From Streptomyces sp. SUK 48 (GTDB lineage Bacteria; Actinomycetota; Actinomycetes; Streptomycetales; Streptomycetaceae), in contig NZ_CP045740.1 of the NCBI RefSeq assembly GCF_009650765.1, positions 3,038,001 through 3,102,000 on the forward strand: a DNA stretch of 64,000 nucleotides, in the 5' to 3' direction. Position 1 is the stretch's first letter; every line of letters starts with the position of its first letter. This document shows positions 48,743 through 56,774 of this stretch, one piece after another. The notes under the pieces were generated by a model. It made no database searches. It was not told the origin of the DNA and saw only the letters and a list, made by a program, of their open reading frames with translations. The position numbers and the translations under genes were made by a program.

Positions 48743-48761
48743 GATAATGCGATGCGTTATC
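48743..48761. promoter_or_regulatory. 19-bp imperfect palindrome upstream of the Ala-rich secreted protein
   Basis: Arms GATAATGC (48743-48750) and GCGTTATC (48754-48761) pair at 7 of 8 positions around a GAT centre. They lie in the only AT-rich part of the 289-base gap 48589-48877, about 117 bases before the next ATG. It is a candidate operator; nothing else is evident in the gap. Confidence 0.45.
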
Positions 48762-48877
48762 GGTTCTTTACCCGGGGCGTCCGCAACCTTCGGCGGCTTC
48801 GAGCGGTAGTCATGGCGTCCGACCCGGTGCCGGGTCCGGACGACAGAGAGCGTTCTTCTCCCGTCGAATGGAGCATC

Positions 48878-49294
48878 ATGTCCCTCCCCCTGACCCGCCG
48901 GATCGCCCGTGCCGCGCTGCTCGTCGCAGCGGGAGCGGCCGCCGGGGTCGGTGCGGCCGGCTCCGCCGGTGCGGCCACGAACCTGCCGGCCACCGCGAAC
49001 CTGGGCGGCCTGACCGCGCTGGACGCGGCGCACGTCGGCGACACCGTCGACGGTGCCGCGCAGCACACCACCTCGCTGGCGGGCAACGCGGGCGGCAACG
49101 CCGTGAAGTCGGCCGTGCCGACCGCGGGCAAGACGGCCGGCGGTGCCGTGAAGAAGGCCGCCCCGGCGGCCCAGCAGGCCGCGGGCGGCGTCGCCGGCGC
49201 CGCGGGCAACGCCCTGGGCGACGCGGCCGCCGGCGCCACGAAGGGCGGCCTGCCGACCGCCAACCTGCCGATGCAGGGCCTGCCCCTCACCTGA
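48878..49294 (+). CDS. Ala/Gly-rich exported small protein
   Basis: A 138-residue protein with a classical signal peptide (RRIARAALLVAAGAAAGVGAAGSAGA, cleavage likely after AGA-A near residue 33). The mature part of about 105 residues is low-complexity Ala/Gly/Asn/Thr with repeated AGNAxGxAVK, AGKTAGGAVKK and GAAGNALGDAAAG motifs, which could form a flexible or amphipathic structure. I recognise no domain. GGAG precedes ATG at 48878. It ends with a strong terminator and is probably monocistronic, under a promoter with a palindrome. Confidence 0.75.
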   Translation: MSLPLTRRIARAALLVAAGAAAGVGAAGSAGAATNLPATANLGGLTALDAAHVGDTVDGAAQHTTSLAGNAGGNAVKSAVPTAGKTAGGAVKKAAPAAQQAAGGVAGAAGNALGDAAAGATKGGLPTANLPMQGLPLT

Positions 49295-49312
49295 GCCGCG
49301 GCCGGCCGGTGA

Positions 49313-49348
49313 AACGGGGTCCAGGGGACGTTCCCCCTGGACCCCGTT
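49313..49348. terminator. 15-bp perfect hairpin terminator
   Basis: Arms 49313-49327 and 49334-49348 are fully complementary around an ACGTTC loop. It lies between the Ala-rich protein gene and the convergent dapC and can serve both. Confidence 0.9.
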
Positions 49349-49385
49349 CGGCGTTCACGGGAGCGGCGCCGGGCGCGGGCGGAAC

Positions 49386-50477
49386 CTACAGCCGCGCGAC
49401 CGCCGCCGCGATCCGCTCGTCCGTCGCCGTCAGCGCCACGCGGACGAAGGTGTCGCCCGCCGGGCCGTAGAAGTCGCCGGGGGCGACCAGGACGCCCAGG
49501 TCGGCGAGGTGGGCGACGGTGGTCCAGCAGGGCTCGTCGCGGGTGGCCCACAGGTAGAGGCTGGCCTCGCTGTGCTCGATGCGGAAGCCGTGGGACAGCA
49601 GGGCGGCGCGCAGGGCCTCGCGGCGGGCGGCGTAGCGGGCCCGCTGCTCGTGCACATGGCCGTCGTCGCCCAGCGCGGCCACCACGGCTGCCTGGGTCGG
49701 CGCGGAGGTCATCATGCCGCCGTGCTTGCGGATCTCCAGGAGCGGGCCCAGGACGGCCGGGTCGCCCGCGATGAAGGCGGCGCGGTAGCCGGCCAGGTTG
49801 GAGCGCTTGGAGAGCGAGTGGACGGCCACGACGCCGTCGTAGGAGCCGCCGTTGACGTCCGGGTGCAGCACCGAGACCGGGTCGGCCTCCCAGCCCAGCT
49901 CCAGGTAGCACTCGTCGGAGACGACCAGGACGCCGTGGGCGCGGGCCCAGGCGACGATCTCCGTCAGCTCCTCCTTGGCCAGCACCCTGCCCGTCGGGTT
50001 GGACGGGGAGTTCAGCCAGAGCAGCTTCAGACCGGCCGGGTCGAGGTCGCGCGGGTCGTCGTACGTCTCGTACCCGGCGCGGGCCAGCCGCGCGCCGACC
50101 TCGTACGTCGGGTACGCGAGGCGCGGGTAGGCCACCCGGTCGCCGGGGCCGAGGCCCAGCTGGGTCGGCAGCCAGGCCACCAGCTCCTTGGAGCCGACGA
50201 CCGGCAGCACATGCCGGTGGGTCACCTCGCGCGCGCCCAGGCGCCGCTCCAGCCAGCCGCAGATCGCGTCCCGCAGCGCGGGCGTGCCCCAGACCGTCGG
50301 ATAGCCCGGCGAGTCGGCCGCGTCGACGAGGGCCTTCTGGACCAGCTCGGGGACCGGGTCGACCGGGGTGCCGACGGAGAGGTCGACGATGCCGTCCGGA
50401 TGGGCCGCGGCCGTCTTCTTGTACGGCTCCAGCTTGTCCCAGGGGAAGGTGGGAAGCCGGTCGGAGACTGCGGACAC
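49386..50477 (-). CDS. dapC: Succinyldiaminopimelate transaminase
   Basis: A 363-residue fold-type I aminotransferase. The PLP lysine lies in VHSLSKRSNLAGYR, the Asp-x-x-Tyr pair in VVSDECYLELGW and the substrate-Arg region near the C-terminus; the N-terminal LPTFPWDKLEPYKKTA is specific to the actinobacterial DapC group. It makes N-succinyl-L,L-DAP, the substrate of DapE encoded 2 kb away. GTG at 50477 has AAGTGAG upstream. It lies downstream of the ferredoxin gene on the same strand, separated by a hairpin, as in M. tuberculosis (Rv1177-Rv1178). Confidence 0.93.
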   Translation of the reverse strand: MSAVSDRLPTFPWDKLEPYKKTAAAHPDGIVDLSVGTPVDPVPELVQKALVDAADSPGYPTVWGTPALRDAICGWLERRLGAREVTHRHVLPVVGSKELVAWLPTQLGLGPGDRVAYPRLAYPTYEVGARLARAGYETYDDPRDLDPAGLKLLWLNSPSNPTGRVLAKEELTEIVAWARAHGVLVVSDECYLELGWEADPVSVLHPDVNGGSYDGVVAVHSLSKRSNLAGYRAAFIAGDPAVLGPLLEIRKHGGMMTSAPTQAAVVAALGDDGHVHEQRARYAARREALRAALLSHGFRIEHSEASLYLWATRDEPCWTTVAHLADLGVLVAPGDFYGPAGDTFVRVALTATDERIAAAVARL

Positions 50478-50512
50478 GATCAGTGGCTCACTTTCGTCTG
50501 GTGCGGCAAACG

Positions 50513-50565
50513 CCTCGGTCCCGTGCGGCGGCGATCTGGGCGATCGGGGCCGTACGGGACCGAGG
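50513..50565 (-). terminator. 12-bp stem between ferredoxin and dapC
   Basis: Arms CCTCGGTCCCGT (50513-50524) and ACGGGACCGAGG (50554-50565) pair perfectly around a GC-rich loop of 29 bases. It may be a partial terminator or an mRNA-processing element that makes ferredoxin more abundant than DapC. Confidence 0.6.
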
Positions 50566-50599
50566 CGGCGCGTTCGCGGGCCGCTTGGGCGCTAAACGG

Positions 50600-50920
50600 T
50601 CACTCGCCCTGCGGCGGCAGCGCGGCGACGAAGGGGTGGTCGCGCTCGATCAGCCCCAGCTTGCTGGCGCCGCCGGGCGAGCCCAGCTCGTCGAAGAACT
50701 CGACGTTCGCCTTGTAGTAGTCCTTCCACTCCTCCGGAGTGTCGTCCTCGTAGAAGATCGCCTCGACCGGGCAGACCGGCTCACAGGCACCACAGTCGAC
50801 GCATTCGTCCGGGTGGATGTACAAGGACCGCTGGCCCTCGTAGATGCAGTCGACCGGGCACTCCTCGATGCACGCCTTGTCCTTGACGTCGACACAAGGC
50901 TGCGCGATGACGTAGGTCAC
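50600..50920 (-). CDS. fdxA: 7Fe ferredoxin ([3Fe-4S][4Fe-4S])
   Basis: A 106-residue ferredoxin. The first half has Cys-x7-Cys-x3-Cys-Pro (QPCVDVKDKACIEECPVDC), the pattern of a 7Fe type whose first cluster is [3Fe-4S], and DECVDCGACEPVCP holds the canonical Cys-x2-Cys-x2-Cys-x3-Cys-Pro for [4Fe-4S]. The acidic C-terminus is typical of the family. It is a cytosolic electron carrier. GTG at 50920 has GAGGAGG upstream. Same order as Rv1177 (fdxC)/dapC. Confidence 0.95.
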   Translation of the reverse strand: MTYVIAQPCVDVKDKACIEECPVDCIYEGQRSLYIHPDECVDCGACEPVCPVEAIFYEDDTPEEWKDYYKANVEFFDELGSPGGASKLGLIERDHPFVAALPPQGE

Positions 50921-51060
50921 GCTGTCGTTCCTCCTCGATAGGGCGCTGGCGGGCCTCTCCAGGCTCCGCCGCCTGGCGCGCGGGAGCGCGGCGTCGTCGA
51001 TGCCCGCCCCTAGTATCTCCGTTCCGGAGCACGATCCGAACAGGAGGGGTGAACTGACCG

Positions 51061-52134
51061 GTGGAAATCTCGGCACAAGGGCGCCTGGAAGTCCGAATCA
51101 CCCCCGCTGACGTGGGAAAACGCGTCTCCGTACGGCGGTTGAGCGAACCCGGTGCGGCGCGGGAGAAGTTCACCGACACGGTAGGCGTTCTCACATCTTG
51201 GGATCATGGCGTGCTCATGATCACACAGCGGGGCGGTACGAGTGTCCGGTTCCCGGAAACCTCGCTCGTGGCGGGCAAGGTCGTACCGGCCGCCCCGGCG
51301 CGCCGCAGGGGCCCGGCGGCGGGCTACGCGGAGCTGGCGCGGGTCACCTCGCGCGGCTGGCCCCCGCTGGAGAGCGAGCGGCTCGGCGAGTGGGAGCTGC
51401 GGGCCGCGGTCGAGGAGGGGCCGCGCGAGGCGCGTCCGGCCCAGGTGGCGGCCGGGCGACGGGAGGGCTACACCCGGCGGGCCAACAGCGTGCTGCCGCT
51501 GGGGGACCCCGGGCGTCCGCTCGACGCGGCCCTGACGGCCGTACGACGCTGGTACGGCGAGCGCGGGCTGCCCGCCTACGTGCAGGCCGCGACGGGCGCC
51601 GAGGGCACGCAGGAACTGCTCTGCGCGGAGCTGGAGCGGCGCGGCTGGGTGCGGGAGGTGAGTGCCGAGGTGTGGATCGGCGCGCTCGCCCCGCTCGCGG
51701 ACCGGCCCGAGGGCGCGGACGTGGTCCTCGGCCGCGAGGCGGACGAGGCGTGGCTCGCGCGGTACCGGCGCAAGGGGGTGAGCGAGGTGGCCCTGCGGGT
51801 GCTCTCGGGAGGCCCCTCGGTGTGGTTCGCCACCGTGCCGGGCGAGCCGGGCGGGGCCCCGGCGGCGATCGGGCGCTGTGTCGTGGACGGCCGCTGGGCC
51901 GGTTTCGCCGCGGTCGAGGTGGACCCCGCGCGGCGGCGGCAGGGCCTGGCCACCGAGGTGATGGCCGCGCTGGCCCGCCGGGCGCTGGCCGAGGGCGCCT
52001 CGGCCGGCTGGCTCCAGGTGGAGAGCGACAACGAGCCCGCGAGGGCCCTGTACACGGCTCTGGGCTTCTCCCGGCACCACGCCTACCACCACTTCCGGGA
52101 GCCCCGGGAACAGCCCGCTCACGGCCCGTCGTAG
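51061..52134 (+). CDS. GNAT acetyltransferase with N-terminal SH3-like domain (Rv0428c-like)
   Basis: A 357-residue protein. The first 75 residues form a small barrel (VRITPADVGKRVSVRRL, ...DTVGVLTSWDHGVLMITQRGG), like the SH3-type domain described for Rv0428c-like acetyltransferases. The C-terminal GNAT domain has the acetyl-CoA loop EVDPARRRQGLATEVMAALARRA and the WLQVESDNEPARALYTALGF beta-bulge and Tyr typical of GNATs. The substrate is unknown; an earlier half-GNAT domain seems present in the middle. GTG at 51061 has AGGAGGGG upstream. It is followed by a SirB1-type gene 29 bases away. Confidence 0.88.
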   Translation: MEISAQGRLEVRITPADVGKRVSVRRLSEPGAAREKFTDTVGVLTSWDHGVLMITQRGGTSVRFPETSLVAGKVVPAAPARRRGPAAGYAELARVTSRGWPPLESERLGEWELRAAVEEGPREARPAQVAAGRREGYTRRANSVLPLGDPGRPLDAALTAVRRWYGERGLPAYVQAATGAEGTQELLCAELERRGWVREVSAEVWIGALAPLADRPEGADVVLGREADEAWLARYRRKGVSEVALRVLSGGPSVWFATVPGEPGGAPAAIGRCVVDGRWAGFAAVEVDPARRRQGLATEVMAALARRALAEGASAGWLQVESDNEPARALYTALGFSRHHAYHHFREPREQPAHGPS

Positions 52135-52163
52135 ACATCCTCCCGGAAGGGCGAGAACCCGCC

Positions 52164-53030
52164 ATGTCCCATCCCTACCTGCCGCCCCCGTATCCGCCGC
52201 CGCCCGAGCGGTCCGCCGAGCTGCGGGCGCGGTTCGCCGAGGAGGCCCGGTCCGAGCGGCCGGACCTGGCGGCGCTGTGCCTGCTGATCGGCGCGGAGGC
52301 GGACGGCTCGCTGGACGAGGCCGGGATCGACACCGCGCAGGCCGAGCTGGACCGGCTCGCGGGCGAGCTGCCGTACCGGCCCGGCGGGCCGCGTGCCTGG
52401 GCCGAGGCGGTACGGCGGCTGCTCGGCGGACGCTACGAGTTCCACGGCACGCCCGGCGACTACCAGCGCCTGGAGTCCTCGCTGCTGCACGAGGTGCTGC
52501 GGCGCCGGCGCGGCCTGCCGATCCTGCTGTCGGTGGTGTGGCTGGAGGTGGCCCGGCGGGCCGGGGCCCCGGTGTACGGGGTGGCGCTGCCCGGGCACTT
52601 CGTGGTCGGGTTCGGCCCGGCCGGGGAACAGGTGCTGGCCGACCCGTTCGAGGGTGGGCGGGTGCTCACCGGACCGGACGCCGAGCTGCTCGTGGTGGGG
52701 GCGACCGGGGCCCCGCCGGACCCCGGGATGCTGGAGCCGGCGCCCCCGCTGGAGGTCGTCCAGCGCATCCTGAACAACATCCGCGCGTGGGCCGCGGCCC
52801 GCCCCGAGCGCTCGGACGTGGCGCTGCGCGCGGTGGAGCTGTCGCTGCTGATCCCGGCCCACCCGGCCCGGCTGCGCTACGAGCGCGGGCAACTGCTGGT
52901 GCAGCGCGGACAGTTCACGGCCGGGGCGGACGAACTGGACGCGTACGCCGAGCTGATCGAGGTCGTCGACGAACCGGCCGCCGAGCGGGTACGGCAGCAG
53001 GCCCGCACCGCCCGGTCCAAGCTCAACTGA
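52164..53030 (+). CDS. SirB1-type transglutaminase-like/TPR protein
   Basis: A 288-residue protein. RYEFHGTPGDYQRLESSLLHEVLRRRRGLPILLSVVWLEVARRAG and GVALPGHFVVGF form the transglutaminase-like core of the SirB1/YchA family, although a clear catalytic Cys is missing (Ser-Ser-Leu at that place), so it is likely non-enzymatic. The C-terminus has a TPR-like helix pair (LRYERGQLLVQRGQFTAGADELDAYAEL). ATG at 52164. Co-directional with the GNAT gene. The function of the family is unknown. Confidence 0.85.
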   Translation: MSHPYLPPPYPPPPERSAELRARFAEEARSERPDLAALCLLIGAEADGSLDEAGIDTAQAELDRLAGELPYRPGGPRAWAEAVRRLLGGRYEFHGTPGDYQRLESSLLHEVLRRRRGLPILLSVVWLEVARRAGAPVYGVALPGHFVVGFGPAGEQVLADPFEGGRVLTGPDAELLVVGATGAPPDPGMLEPAPPLEVVQRILNNIRAWAAARPERSDVALRAVELSLLIPAHPARLRYERGQLLVQRGQFTAGADELDAYAELIEVVDEPAAERVRQQARTARSKLN

Positions 53031-53049
53031 GCCCCCGTACCGGCTGCTT

Positions 53050-53664
53050 CTACAGCCAGCCCTTCTCCCGCGCGGTGCGCACGGCCTCCGCCCGGTTGCG
53101 GACGGCGAGCTTCTGGATGGCCGTGGAGAGGTAGTTGCGGACCGTGCCCTGGGACAGGTGCAGGGCCTTGGCCAGTTCGGCGTTGGTGGAGCCGTCGGCG
53201 GCGGCGCGCAGCACCTCGCGCTCGCGTTCGGTGAGCGGGTTCGCGCCCCCGGCGAGCGCGGCGGCGGCCAGCGTGGGGTCGATGACCCGCTCCCCGGCCA
53301 GCACCTTGCGGACGGCGGCGGCGAGTTGGGCGGCGGGCGCGTCCTTGACGAGGAAGGCGTCGGCCCCCGCCTCCATGGCGCTGCGCAGATAGCCGGGCCG
53401 CCCGAAGGTGGTCAGCACGACCAGTTTGACCCCGGGGTGCTCCCGGTGGACCCGGGCCGCGGCCTCGATGCCGGTGCAGCCCGGCATCTCGATGTCCAGC
53501 AGCGCCACGTCCACGTCGTGCGCCGCGACCGCGCCGAGCACCTCGTCCCCGCGCGCGACCTGCGCGACGACCTCGATGTCGTCCTCCAGGCCGAGCAGCG
53601 CGGCCAGCGCCTCGCGGACCATGGACTGGTCCTCGGCCAGCAGGACCCTGATGGTGCTCGTCAT
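53050..53664 (-). CDS. NarL/FixJ-family response regulator
   Basis: A 204-residue two-component regulator. The receiver domain has the acidic pair in LLAEDQSMVRE, the phospho-acceptor Asp in VALLDIEMPG, the Thr in VVLTTFGRPG and the Lys in FLVKDAP. The C-terminal LuxR helix-turn-helix is NPLTEREREVLRAAADGSTNAELAKALHLSQGTV and on. Its ATG overlaps the kinase stop (ATGA). It very probably autoregulates its own operon through the tandem palindromes at 56678-56702. Confidence 0.95.
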   Translation of the reverse strand: MTSTIRVLLAEDQSMVREALAALLGLEDDIEVVAQVARGDEVLGAVAAHDVDVALLDIEMPGCTGIEAAARVHREHPGVKLVVLTTFGRPGYLRSAMEAGADAFLVKDAPAAQLAAAVRKVLAGERVIDPTLAAAALAGGANPLTEREREVLRAAADGSTNAELAKALHLSQGTVRNYLSTAIQKLAVRNRAEAVRTAREKGWL

Positions 53665-54863
53665 GCCCCGGATCCTACGTCCCCGGCGGGGGCCGCGGGC
53701 ACGCGGGCGACCAGCCGGAAGCCATGCCTGAACCGGCTCGCCTCCAGCGTCCCGCCGGCCTTCTCCAGGCGTTCGGTCAGCCCGGTCAGACCGTTGCCGA
53801 AGCCGCCGTTGCCGGTGCCCGATCCGTTGTCCTCGACGACGAGTTCGAACGTCGGGCCGTCCAGCGTCTGGCGGTGCGTGAGCCGTACCGCGCACCGGTC
53901 GGCGCCGCTGTGGCGCACCACGTTGGTGACCGCCTCGCGCAGCGCCCAGGCGAGCGCCGACTCGGCCTCCTCGGGCACCCCGGCGAGGTCGGGCTCGGCC
54001 GGCAGTTCGGCGGTGACGCCCGCGGCCGTGAGGGCCACCTGGGTGCCGGCCAGCTCGACGGCGAGCCGGGGGCGCCGGTAGCCGGTGACGGCCTCCCGGA
54101 CGTCCACCAGGGCCTGGCGGCTGACCTGTTCGATGTCGCTGACCTGCTGCGCCGCCTTCTCGGGGTGCTCGGGCAGCATCCGCCCGGCCAGCTCGCTCTT
54201 GAGCGTGATCAGGGAGAGCGAGTGGCCCAGCAGGTCGTGCAGATCGCGGGCGAGGCGCAGCCGCTCCTCGTTGGCGGCGAGCTGGGCGACGGTGGCCCGG
54301 GCCTTGCGCAACTCGCGGGTGGTGCTGATCAGTTGGCTGACGCCGATCATCGCGAACCCGATCAGCACGACCATCACCAGGCCCTCGTCGAGGGCGAAGT
54401 CGCCCCAGCGCGCCTGGACCAGGTACATCACGGTGGCGGAGCAGGGGATCGCGCAGGCCGCGACCCGCGGCGGCAGGGTCGCCCCGCAGGCCACCGAGAC
54501 GTAGATGAACAGCCCGGTCCACGGCAGGCCCAGGCCGAGGCCGAGGACGGTCGCGAGGACGGCGAGGACCCCCAGCAGCCCGATCACGGCCCGCTGCGAG
54601 AAGGGCCGCCCCATGCCCCGCAGCACCAGCGTCAGATAGGCGCCGACGAAGACGGCGAGGCCCACCGCTCCGGCCGCGGTGGCGGCCGTGGTGTGCCGGC
54701 CCCCGGTCAGATCGCGGATCGGGGAGCTGAGGAAGACCAGCCACACCCCGATCCACATGACCTTGATCAGCAGCTCACGCCGGTTGCGGGGGCCCTGTCC
54801 GATCCGGATCTGTGCCTCCGGCCGGTCCTCGGCCGTTCTCGGGTCGTCCGCCATGGTGCTCAC
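53661..54863 (-). CDS. Sensor histidine kinase (HisKA_3 type, DesK-like)
   Basis: A 400-residue kinase. Five to six membrane helices occupy residues about 30-185. The dimerisation/phospho-acceptor helix has RLARDLHDLLGHSLSLITLKSEL with the His of RDLHD; the ATPase domain has an N-box (LREAVTNVVRHSGA) and G1 (VVEDNGSGTGNGGFGNGLTGL). There is no extracytoplasmic sensing domain, so it probably senses the membrane or a transported ligand, like DesK or the BceS-type kinases that pair with ABC exporters. GTG at 54863 overlaps the permease stop (GTGA). Confidence 0.93.
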   Translation of the reverse strand: MSTMADDPRTAEDRPEAQIRIGQGPRNRRELLIKVMWIGVWLVFLSSPIRDLTGGRHTTAATAAGAVGLAVFVGAYLTLVLRGMGRPFSQRAVIGLLGVLAVLATVLGLGLGLPWTGLFIYVSVACGATLPPRVAACAIPCSATVMYLVQARWGDFALDEGLVMVVLIGFAMIGVSQLISTTRELRKARATVAQLAANEERLRLARDLHDLLGHSLSLITLKSELAGRMLPEHPEKAAQQVSDIEQVSRQALVDVREAVTGYRRPRLAVELAGTQVALTAAGVTAELPAEPDLAGVPEEAESALAWALREAVTNVVRHSGADRCAVRLTHRQTLDGPTFELVVEDNGSGTGNGGFGNGLTGLTERLEKAGGTLEASRFRHGFRLVARVPAAPAGDVGSGA

Positions 54864-55615
54864 GCCTTCAGCGTGTCCTTCCGGTACAGCCAGGCCGCGC
54901 CGCCCGCGAAGAGGACGAAGTACACGGCGAGGACGACGATGTCCGTGGTGTGCGGGGCCTGGCTCTGCTCGATGGCCCGGCCCAGCGCGGCGTACGCGTG
55001 GGTGGGCAGCCACTTGGCGATGTCCTGGAGGAACCGGGGGAACGAGGTCGTGGGCATCCACAGGCCGCCGAGGATCGACAGACCGAAGTACACGATCATC
55101 GTGAGGGGGCGGACCGCGTCACCGGAGGCGAGGTAGCCGATGGCCACGCCGAGCGCGGCGAAGACCAGGCTGCCGGCCCAGATGATCCCGGTGAGCGCGA
55201 GCCACTGCCAGGCGTCCAGCCGTACGTCCTTGACCAGGGCGGCGACCAGGAAGACCACCACGATGGACGGCAGGCTCACCACGGCGGCGCTGGCGGTCTT
55301 GGCGAGGACGTAGCCGCGCCCGGGCAGCGGGGTCAGCCGCAGCTGCCGTACCCAGCCGCTCTCGCGTTCCTTGGCGATGCGCTCGCTGTTGCCCATCAGT
55401 ACGGCGGTCAGGGCGCCGAAGGAGGCCATGGACACCATCATGTACGTGGCCAGGGTCAGCCCGGTGCCGTCGATCTTGGCGTTGTCGGCGTTGCCCGCGA
55501 TGATCAGGAAGAGGACCGCCGGGTAGAGCACCGAGAAGAACAGGAACTTCTTGTTGCGCAGGGCCCGGGTCAGTTCGAGCTTGATCAGGGCCCGCGTGGC
55601 AGAGGTGTTCATCAT
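54860..55615 (-). CDS. ABC-2 type transporter permease
   Basis: A 251-residue permease with six hydrophobic helices. It starts with an amphipathic region (ALIKLELTRALRNKKFLFFSVLYPAVLFLII), and the central VMGNSERIAKERESGWVRQLRLTPLPGRGYVLAK loop between helices is a hallmark of DrrB/NodJ-type ABC-2 exporters. It pairs with the ATPase encoded just upstream (four-base overlap) to export a drug, lipid or peptide. The kinase and regulator of the same operon presumably control it. Confidence 0.93.
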   Translation of the reverse strand: MMNTSATRALIKLELTRALRNKKFLFFSVLYPAVLFLIIAGNADNAKIDGTGLTLATYMMVSMASFGALTAVLMGNSERIAKERESGWVRQLRLTPLPGRGYVLAKTASAAVVSLPSIVVVFLVAALVKDVRLDAWQWLALTGIIWAGSLVFAALGVAIGYLASGDAVRPLTMIVYFGLSILGGLWMPTTSFPRFLQDIAKWLPTHAYAALGRAIEQSQAPHTTDIVVLAVYFVLFAGGAAWLYRKDTLKA

Positions 55616-56553
55616 GACTGCTTGGCCTCCTCGGCCTCCGTGATGGCGACGAACGCCTGTTCCAGGCCGAGGCCGGCGACCTCGAGGTTACGGGGGTAGA
55701 CACCCAGGCCGTACAGGGCGTGCACAGTGGCGTCGGCGTCGGAGGACTGGATGCGCACGGTCTGCCCGGACACGTCGATGCCGGTCAGGAAGGGCAGGGC
55801 GCGCAGGGCGGCCTCGTCGAGGGTGCCCTCCAGGTCGAAGGCGATCCGCCGGGCGCCCGCGCGGGCCTTGATCTCGGCGGCGGTGCCGTCGGCGAGGAGG
55901 CGGCCGCGGTGCAGCACCAGCACCCGGTCCGCGATGGCGTCGGCCTCTTCGAGGTAGTGCGTGGCGAAGAGGACCGCGCGGCCCTGGTCGGCCTGCTCGC
56001 GCATGGTGGCCCAGAACGCCTGGCGGGCGGTGACGTCCATGCCGGTGGTCGGCTCGTCCAGGATGATCAGGTCGCTGTCGCCGGCGGTGGCGAGCGCGAA
56101 GCGGACGCGCTGGGCCTGGCCGCCGGAGAGCTTGTTGACCTTGCGGTCGGCGATCTGCGCGATGCCGGCGCGGGCCATCACATCGGTGGCCTTGTACGGC
56201 CGCGGGTGCAGGGAGCAGGACAGCTTGACCAGCTCGGCCACCGTCACGTCGTCCATCAGGCCGCCGCTCTGCAGCATGGCGCCGACCCGCCCGGCCACGA
56301 TCGCCTCGCGCGGGCTGGTGCCGAACACGGACACCGTGCCGGCGTCGGGCTGCTTGAGGCCGAGGAGCAGGTCGAGGGTGGTGGACTTGCCCGCGCCGTT
56401 GGGGCCGAGCAGGGCCACGGTCTCCCCCGGGTGCAGCCGAAGCGAGAGCCCGTCGACGGCCCGTACCGTCCCGTATGTCTTGGTCACCTGGTCGAACCCG
56501 ACCACCTCGGTGGTGGAGGCGGCCGGTACCGCTGTCGTTGTCATGTCGTCCAT
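55612..56553 (-). CDS. ABC transporter ATP-binding protein (DrrA/CcmA-like exporter type)
   Basis: A 313-residue ATPase. Walker A is LLGPNGAGKSTTLD, the signature LSGGQAQRVRFALA, Walker B LIILDEPTTGMD, and the switch His follows in VLFATHYLEEAD. The C-terminal 80 residues are the DUF4162-like regulatory extension of DrrA-type exporters. ATG at 56553 (a second ATG at 56544) has no ribosome-binding site. It is the first gene of the ABC-permease-kinase-regulator operon. Upstream is a perfect 14-bp palindrome ATGACAGATGTCAT (56605-56618) and the tandem sites at 56678-56702. Confidence 0.93.
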   Translation of the reverse strand: MDDMTTTAVPAASTTEVVGFDQVTKTYGTVRAVDGLSLRLHPGETVALLGPNGAGKSTTLDLLLGLKQPDAGTVSVFGTSPREAIVAGRVGAMLQSGGLMDDVTVAELVKLSCSLHPRPYKATDVMARAGIAQIADRKVNKLSGGQAQRVRFALATAGDSDLIILDEPTTGMDVTARQAFWATMREQADQGRAVLFATHYLEEADAIADRVLVLHRGRLLADGTAAEIKARAGARRIAFDLEGTLDEAALRALPFLTGIDVSGQTVRIQSSDADATVHALYGLGVYPRNLEVAGLGLEQAFVAITEAEEAKQS

Positions 56554-56677
56554 GGTGCGGGTCCGGGGCGGGTGCCCGGCAGTGTCGGGGGTCCTGGGTG
56601 GCGGATGACAGATGTCATAGGGGTGGGGGTGACCGACCCCTGGGGGTCGCCGTCGGCGGGCCGTACCCGTAAGGGTC

Positions 56678-56702
56678 GTAGACCTACCGGGTGTAGTCCT
56701 AC
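56678..56702. promoter_or_regulatory. Tandem GTAG-N2-CTAC palindromes (candidate response-regulator operator)
   Basis: GTAGACCTAC (56678-56687) and GTAGTCCTAC (56693-56702) are two perfect small palindromes with the same arms, centres 15 bases apart. They lie about 125-150 bases before the ATPase ATG and just behind the terminator of the other operon. LuxR-type regulators usually bind such paired sites as dimers. Confidence 0.6.
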
Positions 56703-56722
56703 AGGTGTGCCGAAGAGCCCCG

Positions 56723-56754
56723 AGGGGCGCCCGGCATGCGTGCCGGGCGCCCCT
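56723..56754 (-). terminator. 14-bp hairpin with TGCG loop after the peptidoglycan-binding protein gene
   Basis: Arms 56723-56736 and 56741-56754 are fully complementary. The hairpin starts 20 bases after the stop of the 56775-58994 gene. Confidence 0.88.
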
Positions 56755-56774
56755 CACGGGCCGTGTCCGCGCCC

